A model generated the notes under the pieces. That model did no database searches. It had not been told where the DNA came from and saw only the letters and a program-made list of their open reading frames with translations. DNA of 64,000 nucleotides from an uncultured Paracoccaceae bacterium (lineage in GTDB: Bacteria; Pseudomonadota; Alphaproteobacteria; Rhodobacterales; Rhodobacteraceae): positions 496,001 through 560,000 of the forward strand of contig CANLQO010000002.1 of NCBI GenBank assembly GCA_947493335.1. The letters are read 5' to 3'. Both the position numbers and the translations under genes were made by a program. Positions 54,093-64,000 of this stretch are shown one piece after another. The number at the start of each line of letters is the position of its first letter. The first letter of the stretch is position 1.

Positions 54093-55403
54093 CTACAAAA
54101 CGTAGCGCGACACATCCGTTGATCGGGCCAATTCGCCAAGGTGTTCCTCGACAAAATCCGCATCGATGGTGATTTCATCGCCGGCCCGGTCGGGGGCGGA
54201 AAAAGAGAGGTCTTCGAAGACCCGCTCGATCACGGTGTACAGCCGCCGCGCGCCGATGTTTTCGACGCTTTCGTTCACTTCTGCCGCGATTTTGGCCAGC
54301 GCGGCGATACCGTCGGGGGCGAAGGTTACTGTGACCTCTTCCGTCTTCATCAGCGCGGTGTATTGCAAGGTCAAAGCGTTGTCCGTTTCGGTCAGAATGC
54401 GCACGAAGTCTTCTTCTGTCAGCGCGCGCAATTCGACACGGATCGGCAAACGGCCCTGCAACTCGGGCAAAAGGTCCGATGGCTTGGCCACGTGAAATGC
54501 GCCCGAGGCGATGAAGAGGATATGGTCGGTCTTGATCGGCCCGTGCTTGGTGCTGACGGTCGTGCCTTCGATCAACGGCAAAAGGTCCCGCTGGACACCC
54601 TCGCGCGAGACATCCGCGCCCCGCCGGTCCTGACCCGCCGCGACCTTGTCAATCTCGTCCAGAAAAACGATGCCGTTTTGTTCGACCGCTTCCAAAGCGG
54701 CTTTGGTGACGGTTTCATCATCAAGAAGCTTGTCAGCCTCATCTGCAATCAGCGCTTCGTAACTTTCCGCGACAGTCATGCGTTTCTTGACCGTCCGACC
54801 GCCCATTTTGCCGAAAAGATCGCCAAGGTTCATCATTCCGCCCATCTGACCACCACCGGGTTGGCCGGGGATTTCGAACCCGCCAAAAGGGTTGGACGTA
54901 TCGGCCAGTTCAAGCTCGATCACGGTATTGTCCAGATCACCGGCCTTGAGTTTCTTGCTGAACATCTCGCGCGTGCTGTCGCGTGCGTCGGTACCGGCAA
55001 CGGCGGTGATGACACGATCCTCGGCCTGTTCAAGCGCCTTGGCTTTCACGTCTTCGCGCATGTGTTCGCGGGTATCGATGATCGCGGCCTCAATCAGATC
55101 ACGAATGATCTGTTCTACATCACGGCCAACATATCCGACCTCGGTGAACTTGGTCGCTTCGACCTTGATGAACGGAGCGCGGGCAAGTTTCGCCAGACGG
55201 CGCGAAATTTCGGTTTTACCAACGCCGGTTGGCCCGATCATCAGGATGTTCTTTGGGTAGACCTCATCGCGAAGGTCATCGCCCAATTGTTTGCGCCGCC
55301 AACGGTTGCGCAACGCGACGGCCACAGCGCGCTTGGCATCCTTTTGGCCGATGATGAAGCGGTCGAGTTCGCTGACGATTTCGCGGGGGGTGAGGTCTGT
55401 CAT
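54093..55403 (-). CDS. hslU: HslU, ATPase subunit of HslVU protease
   Basis: 436-residue AAA+ unfoldase (ClpY). Walker [10 protein letters not shown] near 60-68, I domain about 110-240 with a GGG-rich stretch ('[15 protein letters not shown]'), Walker B '[11 protein letters not shown]', and the C-terminal tail 'RYVL' that docks into HslV. ATG 55403 with AAGGGA upstream. The partner hslV is 1.5 kb upstream, separated by a membrane protein gene and an antiparallel gene. Confidence 0.96.
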   Translation of the reverse strand: MTDLTPREIVSELDRFIIGQKDAKRAVAVALRNRWRRKQLGDDLRDEVYPKNILMIGPTGVGKTEISRRLAKLARAPFIKVEATKFTEVGYVGRDVEQIIRDLIEAAIIDTREHMREDVKAKALEQAEDRVITAVAGTDARDSTREMFSKKLKAGDLDNTVIELELADTSNPFGGFEIPGQPGGGQMGGMMNLGDLFGKMGGRTVKKRMTVAESYEALIADEADKLLDDETVTKAALEAVEQNGIVFLDEIDKVAAGQDRRGADVSREGVQRDLLPLIEGTTVSTKHGPIKTDHILFIASGAFHVAKPSDLLPELQGRLPIRVELRALTEEDFVRILTETDNALTLQYTALMKTEEVTVTFAPDGIAALAKIAAEVNESVENIGARRLYTVIERVFEDLSFSAPDRAGDEITIDADFVEEHLGELARSTDVSRYVL

Positions 55404-55404
55404 G

Positions 55405-56481
55405 TCAGTCCCTTGAGAAAGAAGAGGGGGGTAGCCGATGAAGCGGCACAAAGCCGGGCATCAGCCGCAAGAGCGAGGCGCGGATGCGTTCCCAAAACGC
55501 GCCAAGAAGAAGGAGAACGATGCCCAGCATCAGGATCGTCCAGGCGGCGCCTGCGCCGTCAAAGACTGTCGTTGCAATGGCGACGATATAGCCGATCGCG
55601 GCAATCAGGAACGACCGCCGGTCAATGATGATCGCAACAAGCGCAAAAATCGCGAGGATCACCAGCAGGATCATATTGGCGGTTTGGGTGTCTTGTTCCA
55701 GCAGTGTCAGCGCCATGGTGTTGACCAGCGCCGGTGCCGCCACAACGTGCAGCCAGAACCCATTAGCGGACCGGCGGGTGACACGGTGCGGGTCAGACAT
55801 GTCAAAGGCCATGGCCACCGCAAAAACCGCAAGACCCAGAACCAGAGTGATAAAGGCAAACGGGCCGCCTGCCGACAAAAGAAACAGGTCCGAAATGTCT
55901 TGCGGCGTGCCAGAGGTCGTGGCGGCCATCAGCATGGCCACGATGAACAGGCCCACCGCAATCATCGCCATGGCAAAAGGCACCCGAAAGCGGAGCCAGT
56001 AAAGCAAAAGGGCCACGGTGCCGAGCGCGAAGGGCAGGGGCAGGCTGCTGTAATCTTCGCGCGCGACCATGAAGGGCTGTGCGAAATAAACCGTCAGTGC
56101 CAGCGCCGCGTTGCCTGCAAACAGCACAGAAAGCGCGATGGCCGGGGCAACCATGCGGCGGCGCCGCACGAAATACTCGGACAGGCCCCAAAGCACGGCG
56201 GCCCCAAGAAAGCCAAACAACACCGCCTCTTGCTGCGGGTTTGAAATTTCGGCGATGTAGATGGAGCCGACCACAAGGCCCCAGCCGGTGGCGAGGATCA
56301 TCAGGCCGACGACGATGAAAATCTCGTTGAAGCCTTTGAACAGTTCAAAGGGTTCATCCCCCGGAGCGAGGTTTTCGCGCGCACCTTTACGGCTATGGGC
56401 CAAGGCGGCCATCGAGGCGGCCTGTGCCTCTGTGATCAGGCCAGCGGCAACAGAGGCCTTGATGTCGGAGGGGTCAAGCAT
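55405..56481 (-). CDS. DUF2157-like polytopic membrane protein
   Basis: 358-residue protein; a soluble N-terminus of about 45 residues ('[19 protein letters not shown]') is followed by some ten hydrophobic segments. The layout (short helical soluble part then many helices) resembles DUF2157 proteins, of unknown function; I cannot confirm the family. Ends 1 bp from the hslU start, so it is probably co-transcribed with hslU. Confidence 0.6.
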   Translation of the reverse strand: MLDPSDIKASVAAGLITEAQAASMAALAHSRKGARENLAPGDEPFELFKGFNEIFIVVGLMILATGWGLVVGSIYIAEISNPQQEAVLFGFLGAAVLWGLSEYFVRRRRMVAPAIALSVLFAGNAALALTVYFAQPFMVAREDYSSLPLPFALGTVALLLYWLRFRVPFAMAMIAVGLFIVAMLMAATTSGTPQDISDLFLLSAGGPFAFITLVLGLAVFAVAMAFDMSDPHRVTRRSANGFWLHVVAAPALVNTMALTLLEQDTQTANMILLVILAIFALVAIIIDRRSFLIAAIGYIVAIATTVFDGAGAAWTILMLGIVLLLLGAFWERIRASLLRLMPGFVPLHRLPPSSFSRD

Positions 56482-56560
56482 GGATCACAATGCCGTGGGG
56501 GGCATGGGTCAGACTGCGCTGGGCGGCTAGGGTCCGATCAACGGCAAAAGGAGACATGCT

Positions 56561-56926
56561 ATGGACCGTCGCACATTCATCGCCACCGGATTGACCATGA
56601 TCGCTGCACCTGCATTCGCGGGTGGTCACGGGCGTCTTGGCCAGTTGGAAGGGCGTTCGACCCATACCTCTTCCGGAACGGCAGAGATTGCCGGAGACAC
56701 TGTCAGCCTGCTGGATGACTTTTTTCTTGATAACGCGCCCGACCCGGTAGTGGGGCTTGGCAAGGACGGCACTTATGATCCCAGCACATTCATGGGTGAA
56801 CTGAAGGCGATGCGCGGCGCGTCGACCTACACGGTTCCGGCGGGCATCAACGCCGCCGAGTACAACGAGGTCTACGTCTGGTGCCGGGCGGCCAATGTGC
56901 CGCTGTCGGTGGCGCGGGTTAACTGA
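56561..56926 (+). CDS. Exported DM13-domain protein
   Basis: 121 residues. Signal peptide [10 protein letters not shown]...AFA (twin arginines at 3-4, cleavage after 20), then a DM13 domain: '[20 protein letters not shown]', '[19 protein letters not shown]' and the conserved '[20 protein letters not shown]' with Cys108. DM13 domains are suspected to take part in extracellular redox or electron transfer; no cofactor is known here. Runs opposite to its neighbours and overlaps hslV by 8 bp. Confidence 0.82.
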   Translation: MDRRTFIATGLTMIAAPAFAGGHGRLGQLEGRSTHTSSGTAEIAGDTVSLLDDFFLDNAPDPVVGLGKDGTYDPSTFMGELKAMRGASTYTVPAGINAAEYNEVYVWCRAANVPLSVARVN

Positions 56927-57473
56927 TTTTTTCAACGGTCAGGTTCCCGTTGGTGTAAACGCAGATATCGGCGGCAATGGCCATCGCCTGACGGGCGATG
57001 GTTTCGGCGTCCTGATCGCTGTCCATCAAAGCGCGACCGGCAGCCAGCGCATAGTTGCCGCCAGATCCAATTGCGGCGATGTCATGCTCTGGTTCCAGCA
57101 CATCACCGGCGCCGGTGATGACGAAGAGGTCTTTGCCATCTGAAACAATCAGCATCGCCTCGAGCTTTTGCAGGTATTTGTCGGTGCGCCAGTCTTTGGC
57201 GAGTTCGACGCTTGCGCGGGCAAGCTGTCCCGGCGTCGCCTCGAGCTTTTTCTCGAGCCGTTCCAATAGGGTGAAGGCGTCGGCGGTTGATCCGGCAAAG
57301 CCGCAGATCACGTCATCCCCACCCGGCGACAGGCGTCGCACCTTCCGCGCGGTGCCCTTGATGACGGTTTGGCCAAGGCTGACCTGACCGTCACCGGCGA
57401 TCACAACCTCACCGCCCTTGCGGACGCCGATAATCGTGGTGCCGTGCCACCCGGGAAATTCATTCTCAGCCAT
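56919..57473 (-). CDS. hslV: HslV, peptidase subunit of HslVU protease
   Basis: 184-residue proteasome-type threonine peptidase (ClpQ). The mature N-terminal Thr is expected at residue 12 ([12 protein letters not shown]), so an 11-residue propeptide is removed. '[13 protein letters not shown]', '[17 protein letters not shown]' and '[16 protein letters not shown]' are conserved. ATG 57473 (MAENEF) with AAGGGCG upstream; the frame is open 35 codons further without similarity. Confidence 0.96.
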   Translation of the reverse strand: MAENEFPGWHGTTIIGVRKGGEVVIAGDGQVSLGQTVIKGTARKVRRLSPGGDDVICGFAGSTADAFTLLERLEKKLEATPGQLARASVELAKDWRTDKYLQKLEAMLIVSDGKDLFVITGAGDVLEPEHDIAAIGSGGNYALAAGRALMDSDQDAETIARQAMAIAADICVYTNGNLTVEKIS

Positions 57474-57576
57474 ATCGCGCCCTTTTTCGTCGTGTTGCGG
57501 TTTATATGGACGCAAGATTTGCGGCAAACAAGGGCAGGGCTTGAACGCGGCCCGGCTGCCGCCTAGCGTGGCGCCC

Positions 57577-58491
57577 ATGGATCAGCCCGATGACGTTACC
57601 TTTTACCTCGAACCGGGGCTGCTTGAGAGCGCCCGGAAGGGTGAGCACAATTTCATTGGTTTGGTGGTTGAGGTCCTGACGAATGCGGGTTTGACCGTGC
57701 ATTTCACACCAAATTCCGGTGTTGCGCGGCTTCGGGCCGAGACGCGGCCCGGGTATGCAATGTATCACATGGATCAGCCGAACCATGACCGCGCGCTGAC
57801 AATGCGCCGGGCCTATTTCTATCCGTTTTGGCAGATTGAAACGTCGTCCAAGCGCTGGGAGTGGGACGTCGCATTGACGGATTTTGATCCGTCTGGGGTC
57901 AATCGTGATGAGGCCGATAAATTCTTCGAATTCTGGGGTCGTCGGCTCTACGAGCAAAAGCCTTCAAACGCGGTTCGCCAAAAGATGATCTATGTGCCGC
58001 TACAAGGTTTGATCCGGCAGCACCGGACGTTTCAATGGTGCAGCCCGGTCGAGATGCTGGAGCGCACAGCGCAGCGGTTTCCCGAACATCAGATCATTGC
58101 CACGCTGCATCCCAATGAGGATTACACAAGCGCAGACCGCATGGCGCTGGCCAAGGTCATCGGGCGGCATCCACGCATTGAAATTATTGATCGCCCGATG
58201 GAGCTATGCCTGCGGGACTGTGATTTCGTTGTGACGATGAATTCAAGCGCGGCCTTCAGCGGGTTTTTCTTTCGCAAACCTGCAGTGCTATTTGCCCAGA
58301 TCGATTTCCATCATATCGCGGGCAGCGTGATGCGTGACGGCGAGGATGAAGCCTTTGACGTGATCCATCAGGAGCCAGACTATGCAGGTTACATGTGGTG
58401 GTTTCTGCAACAGATGTCGATCAACGCTGGGCGTGACACCGCCAAGGGTAGAATTGAGAGCATTCTGCGCGGGCACGGCTGGCCTGTCTGA
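57577..58491 (+). CDS. Uncharacterised protein, capsule-polysaccharide (KpsS)-like motif
   Basis: 304 residues, soluble, no signal peptide. I do not recognise the family with certainty. The C-terminal segment '[28 protein letters not shown]' resembles the sugar-nucleotide site of KpsC/KpsS-type Kdo transferases and other GT-B-like proteins, and '[15 protein letters not shown]' fits the same fold. No capsule gene is nearby. ATG 57577 is the only start that leaves the hslV promoter area free but it lacks a clear ribosome site. Ends 1 bp before the convergent GFA gene. Confidence 0.6.
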   Translation: MDQPDDVTFYLEPGLLESARKGEHNFIGLVVEVLTNAGLTVHFTPNSGVARLRAETRPGYAMYHMDQPNHDRALTMRRAYFYPFWQIETSSKRWEWDVALTDFDPSGVNRDEADKFFEFWGRRLYEQKPSNAVRQKMIYVPLQGLIRQHRTFQWCSPVEMLERTAQRFPEHQIIATLHPNEDYTSADRMALAKVIGRHPRIEIIDRPMELCLRDCDFVVTMNSSAAFSGFFFRKPAVLFAQIDFHHIAGSVMRDGEDEAFDVIHQEPDYAGYMWWFLQQMSINAGRDTAKGRIESILRGHGWPV

Positions 58492-58887
58492 TCACAACGA
58501 ACTTTCGACGACCGACGCCTGATCCCAGGGCTGGGCGGCATCGGTGTAGATTGAACGTTCGGGCTTGTACCAACTGGGATCGTCGAGTGAGGATGCGTGG
58601 GCATAGATACGGTCGCTTGATCGTTCACTGCGCCTTGTCAACTGAGACCCGCAGTCGGAACAAAAGCCGCTGAAGGTTGATCGGCCGGACCTGCCTTGCA
58701 TTTCATAGATCTTGTAGGGGCCGTTGACCGCAAAGGATGACAAATCCAGCGGTACCATCTCGGAATGACCCGTCCCGGTAAGCTGTTGGCAATCGCGGCA
58801 GTGGCATCGAAACATCGGTGCATCGAAACGAACCGCTTGAAAGCGTACCTGACCACATTTGCAACCACCGCTGAGTTGATCTGGCAT
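58492..58887 (-). CDS. GFA family zinc protein
   Basis: 131-residue protein of the GFA (glutathione-dependent formaldehyde-activating) / Mss4-like fold. Zinc cysteines: C9, C11, C28, C30, C33 and C76, C79 ('GCKCGQVRFQ', 'CHCRDCQ', 'CSDCGS'). The family name is historical; most members have no proven function. Stands alone on the minus strand. Confidence 0.88.
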   Translation of the reverse strand: MPDQLSGGCKCGQVRFQAVRFDAPMFRCHCRDCQQLTGTGHSEMVPLDLSSFAVNGPYKIYEMQGRSGRSTFSGFCSDCGSQLTRRSERSSDRIYAHASSLDDPSWYKPERSIYTDAAQPWDQASVVESSL

Positions 58888-58956
58888 AACTCACCCTCCC
58901 GTTTGGGCAAGCCTAGGGCCAAGATACTGGTTTGTCAGCTTTGCGGATGAACGACA

Positions 58957-58982
58957 AAGGGCGCCCCGTTTGGGACGCCCTT
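58957..58982 (-). terminator. Hairpin after trxA
   Basis: On the minus strand AAGGGCG (58982-58976) and CGCCCTT (58963-58957) pair, extended by CCC/GGG, around a 4-5 nt loop, 24 bp after the trxA stop, followed by TGTCGTT. This is the best terminator-like hairpin of the window; the T-run is short. Confidence 0.6.
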
Positions 58983-59006
58983 GTATTTCTTGAATTAGTT
59001 GTTGGA

Positions 59007-59327
59007 TCAGATCGAAGCTTCGATCCAGCCCTGAATGGCGGCTTTGGGAGCGGCGCCTGCCTTGTTCGAGACAACCTCGCCATCCTTGAAGACGAAAAGC
59101 GCCGGAATGCCGCGCACGCCCATTTGGGAAGGCGAGTTCGGGTTTTCGTCAACGTTGACTTTGACGATTTTAACCTTGCCTTCCATTTCGGCGGAAATCT
59201 CTTCCAGCGCCGGGCCGATCTGCTTACAGGGGCCACACCATTCGGCCCAGAAATCGACGACGACGGGGATGTCAGACTGGCGCACTTCTGCGTCGAATGT
59301 GGCATCAGTGACAGCTACGGTGGCCAT
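59007..59327 (-). CDS. trxA: Thioredoxin 1
   Basis: 106-residue cytoplasmic disulfide reductase, active site W-C31-G-P-C34, cis-Pro in '[14 protein letters not shown]'. ATG 59327 with AGGAGAA upstream. It follows addA by 58 bp on the same strand, as in many Rhodobacterales, but the gap leaves room for its own promoter; thioredoxin reductase is not in the window. Confidence 0.95.
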   Translation of the reverse strand: MATVAVTDATFDAEVRQSDIPVVVDFWAEWCGPCKQIGPALEEISAEMEGKVKIVKVNVDENPNSPSQMGVRGIPALFVFKDGEVVSNKAGAAPKAAIQGWIEASI

Positions 59328-59385
59328 GAGTGTTCTCCTATGGATCAAGGTCAGGTGGGGAACGTAAGGATCGCTAGGGCGCGGG

Positions 59386-62300
59386 TCAAGATGTCGTCAC
59401 GCGGGCGAGAGCATCTGCAACAATTTGTGCCGGAAGCGGCATCAGCGTTGCGGTCTGGGTCCACAGGATCGCAGTTTCGATGTGATGATCGGGGTAAATT
59501 TGAGCCAAAGCAGCGGCATAGGCCCCCATCTGCCGCAAAAGCCCCTCGGGCGTGTCCTGAGGTGTAGCGGGCACGACGCGGTTGGTTTTGAAATCCACCG
59601 CAAGGATTTTGTCGGTGCCGACCAACAATCGATCGATGACCCCATGGATACGGCGGCCCTGCAAGGCAGGCAGGTTGGCGGTGATTCCCACCTCGGACCG
59701 CGCATCCGTGGTAAAGATATGGTCAAGCGCGGGGGTGGTCAGCACACGCATGGCATCCGTAATCAGCTGGGCAGACAAATCGTCGGGATGTACATCGGGT
59801 GCCGCAGCGATGACGCGATGCGCAAGGTCCGCGCGGTGGTCCGGCGGGACGGTTGGCAGGTGTTCAAGAAGCAGGTGAAGCGTGCGACCGATGGCAAGGG
59901 CCGTGTCCTGATCTTCGCGCGCCGGATCGCCCTGAACCGTCTTTTCGCCACCAAGATCAGAGGGTGACACAGTTTCTTGCCGGGCCACCGGCGGCAGATC
60001 GCCGAAGCGCGGCAAAGTCACATCCGGCGCGGCCTGCGCCACGGCTGCCGTCACCTCTCCTGCGCGCCAATCGCCGTGCGCGACGCGCTGGATGCCCAAA
60101 TCACCCGCCTGTGCGTTGATCATCCCCCGATGCGCCATGCCGCTGCGCACCAGATCGTGCCAGGTGTCCCCGTCTTTGCCCAAATCACCCGCGGCGCCGA
60201 CGATCAGCCAGTTTTCTGCCCGCGTCATTGCCACGTAAAGCAGGCGCAGGCGTTCGTTCTTAAGCGCAGTGATCTTGGCGGCGCGCAGGTCTGCCATGGC
60301 TGGCGGGTCATCGCCCGTCTTTGTTTTCCAGACGGCCAGATCGCCTTCGGTCAAAACCTCATCCTTTACTTCGGTTTTGCGCGCAGCACAGTCGGGCAGA
60401 ATGACGATGGGTGCTTCGAGGCCCTTTGATCCGTGCACGGACATGACGCGGATTTGGTCGCCCTGATTGTCCATCTGGCGTTTGATTTCCAGATCGTCCG
60501 TATCCATCCATGACAGGAACCCGGTAAGGCTGGGAGTGCCCATGCTTTCATAGCCCAGCGCTTGCGACAAAAGCGCGTCGATGCCATCTTCTGCTTCTGC
60601 CCCCAGCCGGGCCAGCAGTTTGCGTCGCCCATCATGACGCACGAGAATACGGTCAATCAGGTCGAACGGTCGCAGGAAATCAGCCCTGTCGAGAAGGTCT
60701 TGCAGGACCGCAAGGGTCTGCGCATGGTGCGACTTTCGCAGCGCTTCCCACAGGTAGCTGCCTTTCGGGCGATGATGGGCCAGCGTAAAGAGGTCTTGTT
60801 CCGACCAGCCAAAAAGCGGCGAACGAAGTGTTGCGGCAAGACTCAGATCATCCTCTGGCAAGGCGAGAAAGTTCAAAAGCGCGGCAATGTCGCGGACGGC
60901 CAGCACAGCGCCCACGCGAAAGCGGTCGGCCCCGGCGACGCGCAAACCGGTCGCCTTGCAGGCGCGAATGACCTCGGAAAAAAGCGTACTGCGGCGCTGG
61001 ACGAGGATCAGAAAGTCGCCTTCGGTGATCTTGCGTCTGCCGGTATCGGTTGGAAGCGTCTCATCCGCGATCATCCGCTTGATTTGTTGCGCAACACGGT
61101 TGGCCATTTGCACGTCATGGTGGCTGGCGCTGACCTGGTCAACGGGTTCGAACCAGTCTTCCTTTTTCTCGGGTGCTTCCGTCTTGTCGATGACGGGCCA
61201 CAGATCGACGCGGCCCGGCATGTCGGGCTTAAAGGCGATGTGGGGTTCGTCCTGCCCTATCGCCTCGCGGTAAGCCGGATTCTGGAAGGTGGCATCGACG
61301 GTATCGAGGATCGCAACCGACGACCGGAAGGAGTGCCGCAGGTCGGTGGATTGCAGCCCCGGGCCGGGGTCAGCCAGAGCGGCACCATAATGCGCCTGCA
61401 TCCGGTCGAATTCACGCGGGTCGGCCCCCTGAAAGGAATAGATTGATTGCTTCTTGTCGCCGACGACAAAGATCGTACGCGCTTTGCCGTCACGATCAAA
61501 CGCACCCGCGGTCAATTCTTGCGTGAGGTTCTGGATCACGCTCCATTGGGCGGGGCTTGTGTCTTGCGCCTCATCAACCAACACATGGTCGATACCGCCA
61601 TCAAGCCGATAAAGCACCCATTGCGCAACGGCACTGTCCGTCAAAAGAGCGGCCGCTTTGTTGATCAGATCATCAAAGTCGAGCAACCCCATCGCCGCCT
61701 TGCGGTCGGCGTATTCTGCCAGAAACGGATGGGCAAAGGCGTGAAGCGCAAGGGATCGTTCAAGCGCATCCATAGATTTCAAGAAATCCTTGGCCGCTGC
61801 CGTGCGATCCATCCAATCGTGCAGGTCATCCAATATGGGCGCGGCGGCCTCTACCGCTTTCTTGTGGTTGGACTGCGGGAAGTTGACGGACTTTGAACTG
61901 TCGTCGTTGGCATAAAGGAAGAGCTTGCAGATCACTGCAAAGTCGTCCCAACCCGGGTTTTGAAAGTTCAGACCGGAAAGCGCCGCAGCAAAGTTCTGGT
62001 AGGTCTTTGTCTGATCCGCAAATACATCATGGATGGCTAAGGAAAGGTTGGCCTCAACACCTGTGAACGCGATTTTCAGGGCATCTTCGCGCTGCGCGTC
62101 GCCCGACAGGTCGAAAAGATCTGCTATTGCTGCCGGATCAACAGGCCTGGCAAAAAACTTTCGTTGTCCGGCAATTTCAGCCAGGAGCTTGTCAAATTCT
62201 GCACCAGAGAAGTGGCGCATCAGGTCGTGTACGATGGCGCGATGAGGTCCCTGTGCCATGGCATCGGCGACTTCGGTACGCAAAAGGACCGCTGCGCGTT

Positions 62301-62745
62301 CCTCCATTTCCTGAAATTGGGGGCTAACGCCTGCCTCGAGCGGGAAACGGCGTAGGATGCTGGCGCAGAAAGAATGAATTGTCTGAATTTTCAGACCGCC
62401 GGGCGTTTCGATCGCACTGGCAAAAAGCGTGCGCGCGGCGGACAGGCGTTGGGCGTCTAGCGTGCCTGCGACGCCAAGGTCGGCAAGTTGATCGCGCAGG
62501 GTCGCATCATCCTTCATTGCCCAGGCCCCCAGCCGTTGAAACAGGCGGTTTTGCATCTCGGAGGCGGCGGCCTTGGTGTAAGTCAGGCAAAGAATGTTCT
62601 GGGGTGACGTTCCATTCAGCAAAAGTCGCGCAACCCGGTCGGTCAACACGCGTGTCTTGCCCGAGCCCGCGTTGGCGGTCAGCCATGTTGAGGCCGAAGG
62701 ATCAGCCGCGGTCACTTGCCGTTGGGTGGCGTCGTCCCGGATCAT
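59386..62745 (-). CDS. addA: AddA, helicase-nuclease of the AddAB double-strand break repair complex
   Basis: 1119-residue UvrD-type helicase fused to a C-terminal nuclease. Walker A NAGSGKTR near 24-31, Walker B '[15 protein letters not shown]', motif IV-VI including '[17 protein letters not shown]' and '[13 protein letters not shown]', and a PD-(D/E)XK nuclease with '[13 protein letters not shown]' near the end. AddAB replaces RecBCD in alphaproteobacteria. ATG 62745 overlaps the addB stop by 4 bp. Confidence 0.95.
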   Translation of the reverse strand: MIRDDATQRQVTAADPSASTWLTANAGSGKTRVLTDRVARLLLNGTSPQNILCLTYTKAAASEMQNRLFQRLGAWAMKDDATLRDQLADLGVAGTLDAQRLSAARTLFASAIETPGGLKIQTIHSFCASILRRFPLEAGVSPQFQEMEERAAVLLRTEVADAMAQGPHRAIVHDLMRHFSGAEFDKLLAEIAGQRKFFARPVDPAAIADLFDLSGDAQREDALKIAFTGVEANLSLAIHDVFADQTKTYQNFAAALSGLNFQNPGWDDFAVICKLFLYANDDSSKSVNFPQSNHKKAVEAAAPILDDLHDWMDRTAAAKDFLKSMDALERSLALHAFAHPFLAEYADRKAAMGLLDFDDLINKAAALLTDSAVAQWVLYRLDGGIDHVLVDEAQDTSPAQWSVIQNLTQELTAGAFDRDGKARTIFVVGDKKQSIYSFQGADPREFDRMQAHYGAALADPGPGLQSTDLRHSFRSSVAILDTVDATFQNPAYREAIGQDEPHIAFKPDMPGRVDLWPVIDKTEAPEKKEDWFEPVDQVSASHHDVQMANRVAQQIKRMIADETLPTDTGRRKITEGDFLILVQRRSTLFSEVIRACKATGLRVAGADRFRVGAVLAVRDIAALLNFLALPEDDLSLAATLRSPLFGWSEQDLFTLAHHRPKGSYLWEALRKSHHAQTLAVLQDLLDRADFLRPFDLIDRILVRHDGRRKLLARLGAEAEDGIDALLSQALGYESMGTPSLTGFLSWMDTDDLEIKRQMDNQGDQIRVMSVHGSKGLEAPIVILPDCAARKTEVKDEVLTEGDLAVWKTKTGDDPPAMADLRAAKITALKNERLRLLYVAMTRAENWLIVGAAGDLGKDGDTWHDLVRSGMAHRGMINAQAGDLGIQRVAHGDWRAGEVTAAVAQAAPDVTLPRFGDLPPVARQETVSPSDLGGEKTVQGDPAREDQDTALAIGRTLHLLLEHLPTVPPDHRADLAHRVIAAAPDVHPDDLSAQLITDAMRVLTTPALDHIFTTDARSEVGITANLPALQGRRIHGVIDRLLVGTDKILAVDFKTNRVVPATPQDTPEGLLRQMGAYAAALAQIYPDHHIETAILWTQTATLMPLPAQIVADALARVTTS

Positions 62746-64000
62746 GTCAGATCCTCTGGCGCTGCTGCGTCGCTGATGTCCCATTCGCCGAACCGCGAAA
62801 GATGGTCGTAGTCGCTGGGGTCGTTGACCGAGAACATCGCCATGCGTGCGGTATAGCCCCGCTGGGGCTGCTGCCACCTTTGCAGAAGCGTCGCAAAATT
62901 GGCCCAGACGGTATCGGCGGGGTGATCCTTGAGCGGCGCGGGCGTCACCTTTGTTTCCTTGGATATCCCCAGAAAACTTGCCCCTGCGACAGGCATCGGG
63001 CCAAGCGCGGCAAAGGCGCCGCGTTCGACCATCGCGGCCTCAAGCAAAAGCTGCTTGTCAAAATTTTCCTGCTGCAGCTTCGAAGGTACGGCACCGGTCT
63101 TGTAGTCGTATATCAGCACCTCGCCCGTGCCGGTCACATCAAAGCGGTCTGCTTTGCAGGTCAGGGTCACACCGGTTTTCGCGACTTCGGCTTCACCCCA
63201 ACCTTCGGCCAGCTTGAACGTGGCGTTGCTTTGCCGGGTGGCCTCGTCATTCAGAAAGAATGGCGCAACCTGTTCCATCCGGGCCATCCATTGCAGTCGC
63301 ACGGCAGGCCAAGGGCAACGGGTCTCAAGTTGCTGCGCTGCAATCTGAAGCAACCGGGTCAGCGCCGCCGGGTCGCTGGCATCGTGCCGTTCAGAGATGA
63401 AGAGTTCGAGGATCTTGTGCACAATCTCGCCCCGCAGCGGCGCATCTGCGCTGGGCTGGAGCGGGTCAAGGCGATTGAGCCGTAACACCTTGCGGGCGTA
63501 GATTGCATAGGGGTCGCGGATCAGGGTTTTGACCTGCGTGACAGAAATTTCGGTCGGGCGCGTTGCAACGGGCGGGCGAGGCGAGGGGCGCAATGCGCGC
63601 GGCACATCTTTCGCCGGTTGGGCCAACTTTTCGGCCATCGCGAGCCAATGCTGTCCCCGCGCCCGCATCGCGGCAAGGGCGGCGGTACCGTTTTGGTCGG
63701 GCAGGCCGTCCAGCAAGTTCGTCAATCGGTTCACCCAGCGCGATGGGACGGTTTCGGCGTCGGCAGAGCGTTTCGCGCGCGTCATCCAGACTTCTTTGCC
63801 CGCGGCGGCCTGTTGATAGTCGTGCGCTGACAGGCCGATGCGCCGTTCTGGCAACAAAAGACCGGCGGACAATCGCATCTGCCGGTTGAGCCAGGGATCC
63901 GGGCTTGGCGCTTCGGGCCAGATACCGTCATTCATGCCGCCAAGGATCACCAGATCAGCGCCGCCAACCCGGGCCTCAAGCGTGCCCCAGAACAGGATGC
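62742..64000 (-). CDS. addB: AddB, nuclease subunit of AddAB (partial)
   Basis: C-terminal ~419 residues; the start lies beyond the right edge. Visible: 'ADLVILGGMNDGIWPEAPSPDPWLN' type region, then 'EISVTQVKTLIRDPYAIYARKVLRL' and the PD-(D/E)XK nuclease core with 'GEIVHKILELF' and 'GEVLIYDYKTGAVPSK'. AddB cuts the opposite strand to AddA and scans for Chi. The frame is open to the last base of the window. Confidence 0.93.
   Translation of the reverse strand, partial: ILFWGTLEARVGGADLVILGGMNDGIWPEAPSPDPWLNRQMRLSAGLLLPERRIGLSAHDYQQAAAGKEVWMTRAKRSADAETVPSRWVNRLTNLLDGLPDQNGTAALAAMRARGQHWLAMAEKLAQPAKDVPRALRPSPRPPVATRPTEISVTQVKTLIRDPYAIYARKVLRLNRLDPLQPSADAPLRGEIVHKILELFISERHDASDPAALTRLLQIAAQQLETRCPWPAVRLQWMARMEQVAPFFLNDEATRQSNATFKLAEGWGEAEVAKTGVTLTCKADRFDVTGTGEVLIYDYKTGAVPSKLQQENFDKQLLLEAAMVERGAFAALGPMPVAGASFLGISKETKVTPAPLKDHPADTVWANFATLLQRWQQPQRGYTARMAMFSVNDPSDYDHLSRFGEWDISDAAAPEDLT

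Noticed and set aside
53892-54122. Short plus-strand frame (76 codons) in the hslU-MFS gap
   Set aside because: It contains the inverted repeats, runs into the end of hslU and has no similarity or ribosome site; treated as non-coding.
54141-55628. 495-codon open frame on the plus strand opposite hslU
   Set aside because: Same mirror effect; it crosses the hslU/DUF2157-like boundary and shows no domain.
1-64000. tRNA, rRNA, CRISPR array, IS element or prophage
   Set aside because: No gap large enough holds a tRNA-like cloverleaf, no regularly spaced repeats and no transposase or integrase were found; composition is even throughout.

Overview
The window reads as one continuous stretch of an alphaproteobacterial chromosome, most likely Rhodobacterales (Roseobacter group). 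The reasons are its GC-rich coding style, the many single-copy housekeeping genes with alphaproteobacterial gene order (rph-rdgB-hemW, parB-parA-rsmG-mnmG-mnmE-rho-hemJ, maf-aroE-coaE-dnaQ, addB-addA-trxA, hrcA-grpE), MnmG beginning FHVKHFD, and ubiG and hemJ of the alphaproteobacterial type. Genes are very tightly packed. I see no tRNA, rRNA, IS element, prophage or CRISPR array. The taxon is inferred from gene content, not from a database search.

Layout. 1-5007: a peptide-type ABC importer (two permeases, fused double ATPase, Tat-exported binding protein cut by the left edge). 5065-10755: pip, ubiG, a five-gene minus-strand run (comF, grxC, nitrilase-type hydrolase, MarR, GNAT) and a methyltransferase with a worn SAM motif. 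10808-15722: hemH, a DeoR/MFS divergent pair with a repeat-rich operator, and two L,D-transpeptidases flanking a CAP lipoprotein. 15795-20677: an RNA m5U methyltransferase and a heterodimeric ABC exporter. 20724-25809: LysE, CCA enzyme, two NUDIX enzymes, Hsp33 and argG. 25923-33365: sulfotransferase-like protein, exported MsrA, ribokinase, malic enzyme and mutS. 33366-38795: small DUF465 protein, PPK2, grpE, hrcA, rph, rdgB, hemW.

38792-49210 is the most informative part and looks like the chromosome origin. ParA/ParB, two perfect parS sites placed at the 5' ends of rsmG and mnmG, and a 405-bp gene-free stretch (46110-46514) with an AT-rich tract, DnaA-box-like 9-mers and clustered GANTC sites lie together. 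Genes on both sides point away from that stretch. Beyond it come secB, fxsA, a Tim44-domain protein, mltA, an Smr protein, an MFS carrier, hslU and hslV (separated by a membrane protein gene and an antiparallel DM13 gene), a KpsS-like orphan, a GFA protein, trxA, addA and the start-less addB at the right edge.

I do not see an undescribed multi-gene system such as a defence island. The most interesting signals are in non-coding DNA: a perfect 11-bp inverted repeat enclosing the ribosome-binding site of ppk2, a related inverted repeat before argG, a structured 290-bp gap between hslU and an MFS gene, the TTGCAC repeat operator, the candidate oriC/parS region, and a recurring CTAG/TTAG shared stop at convergent gene ends.
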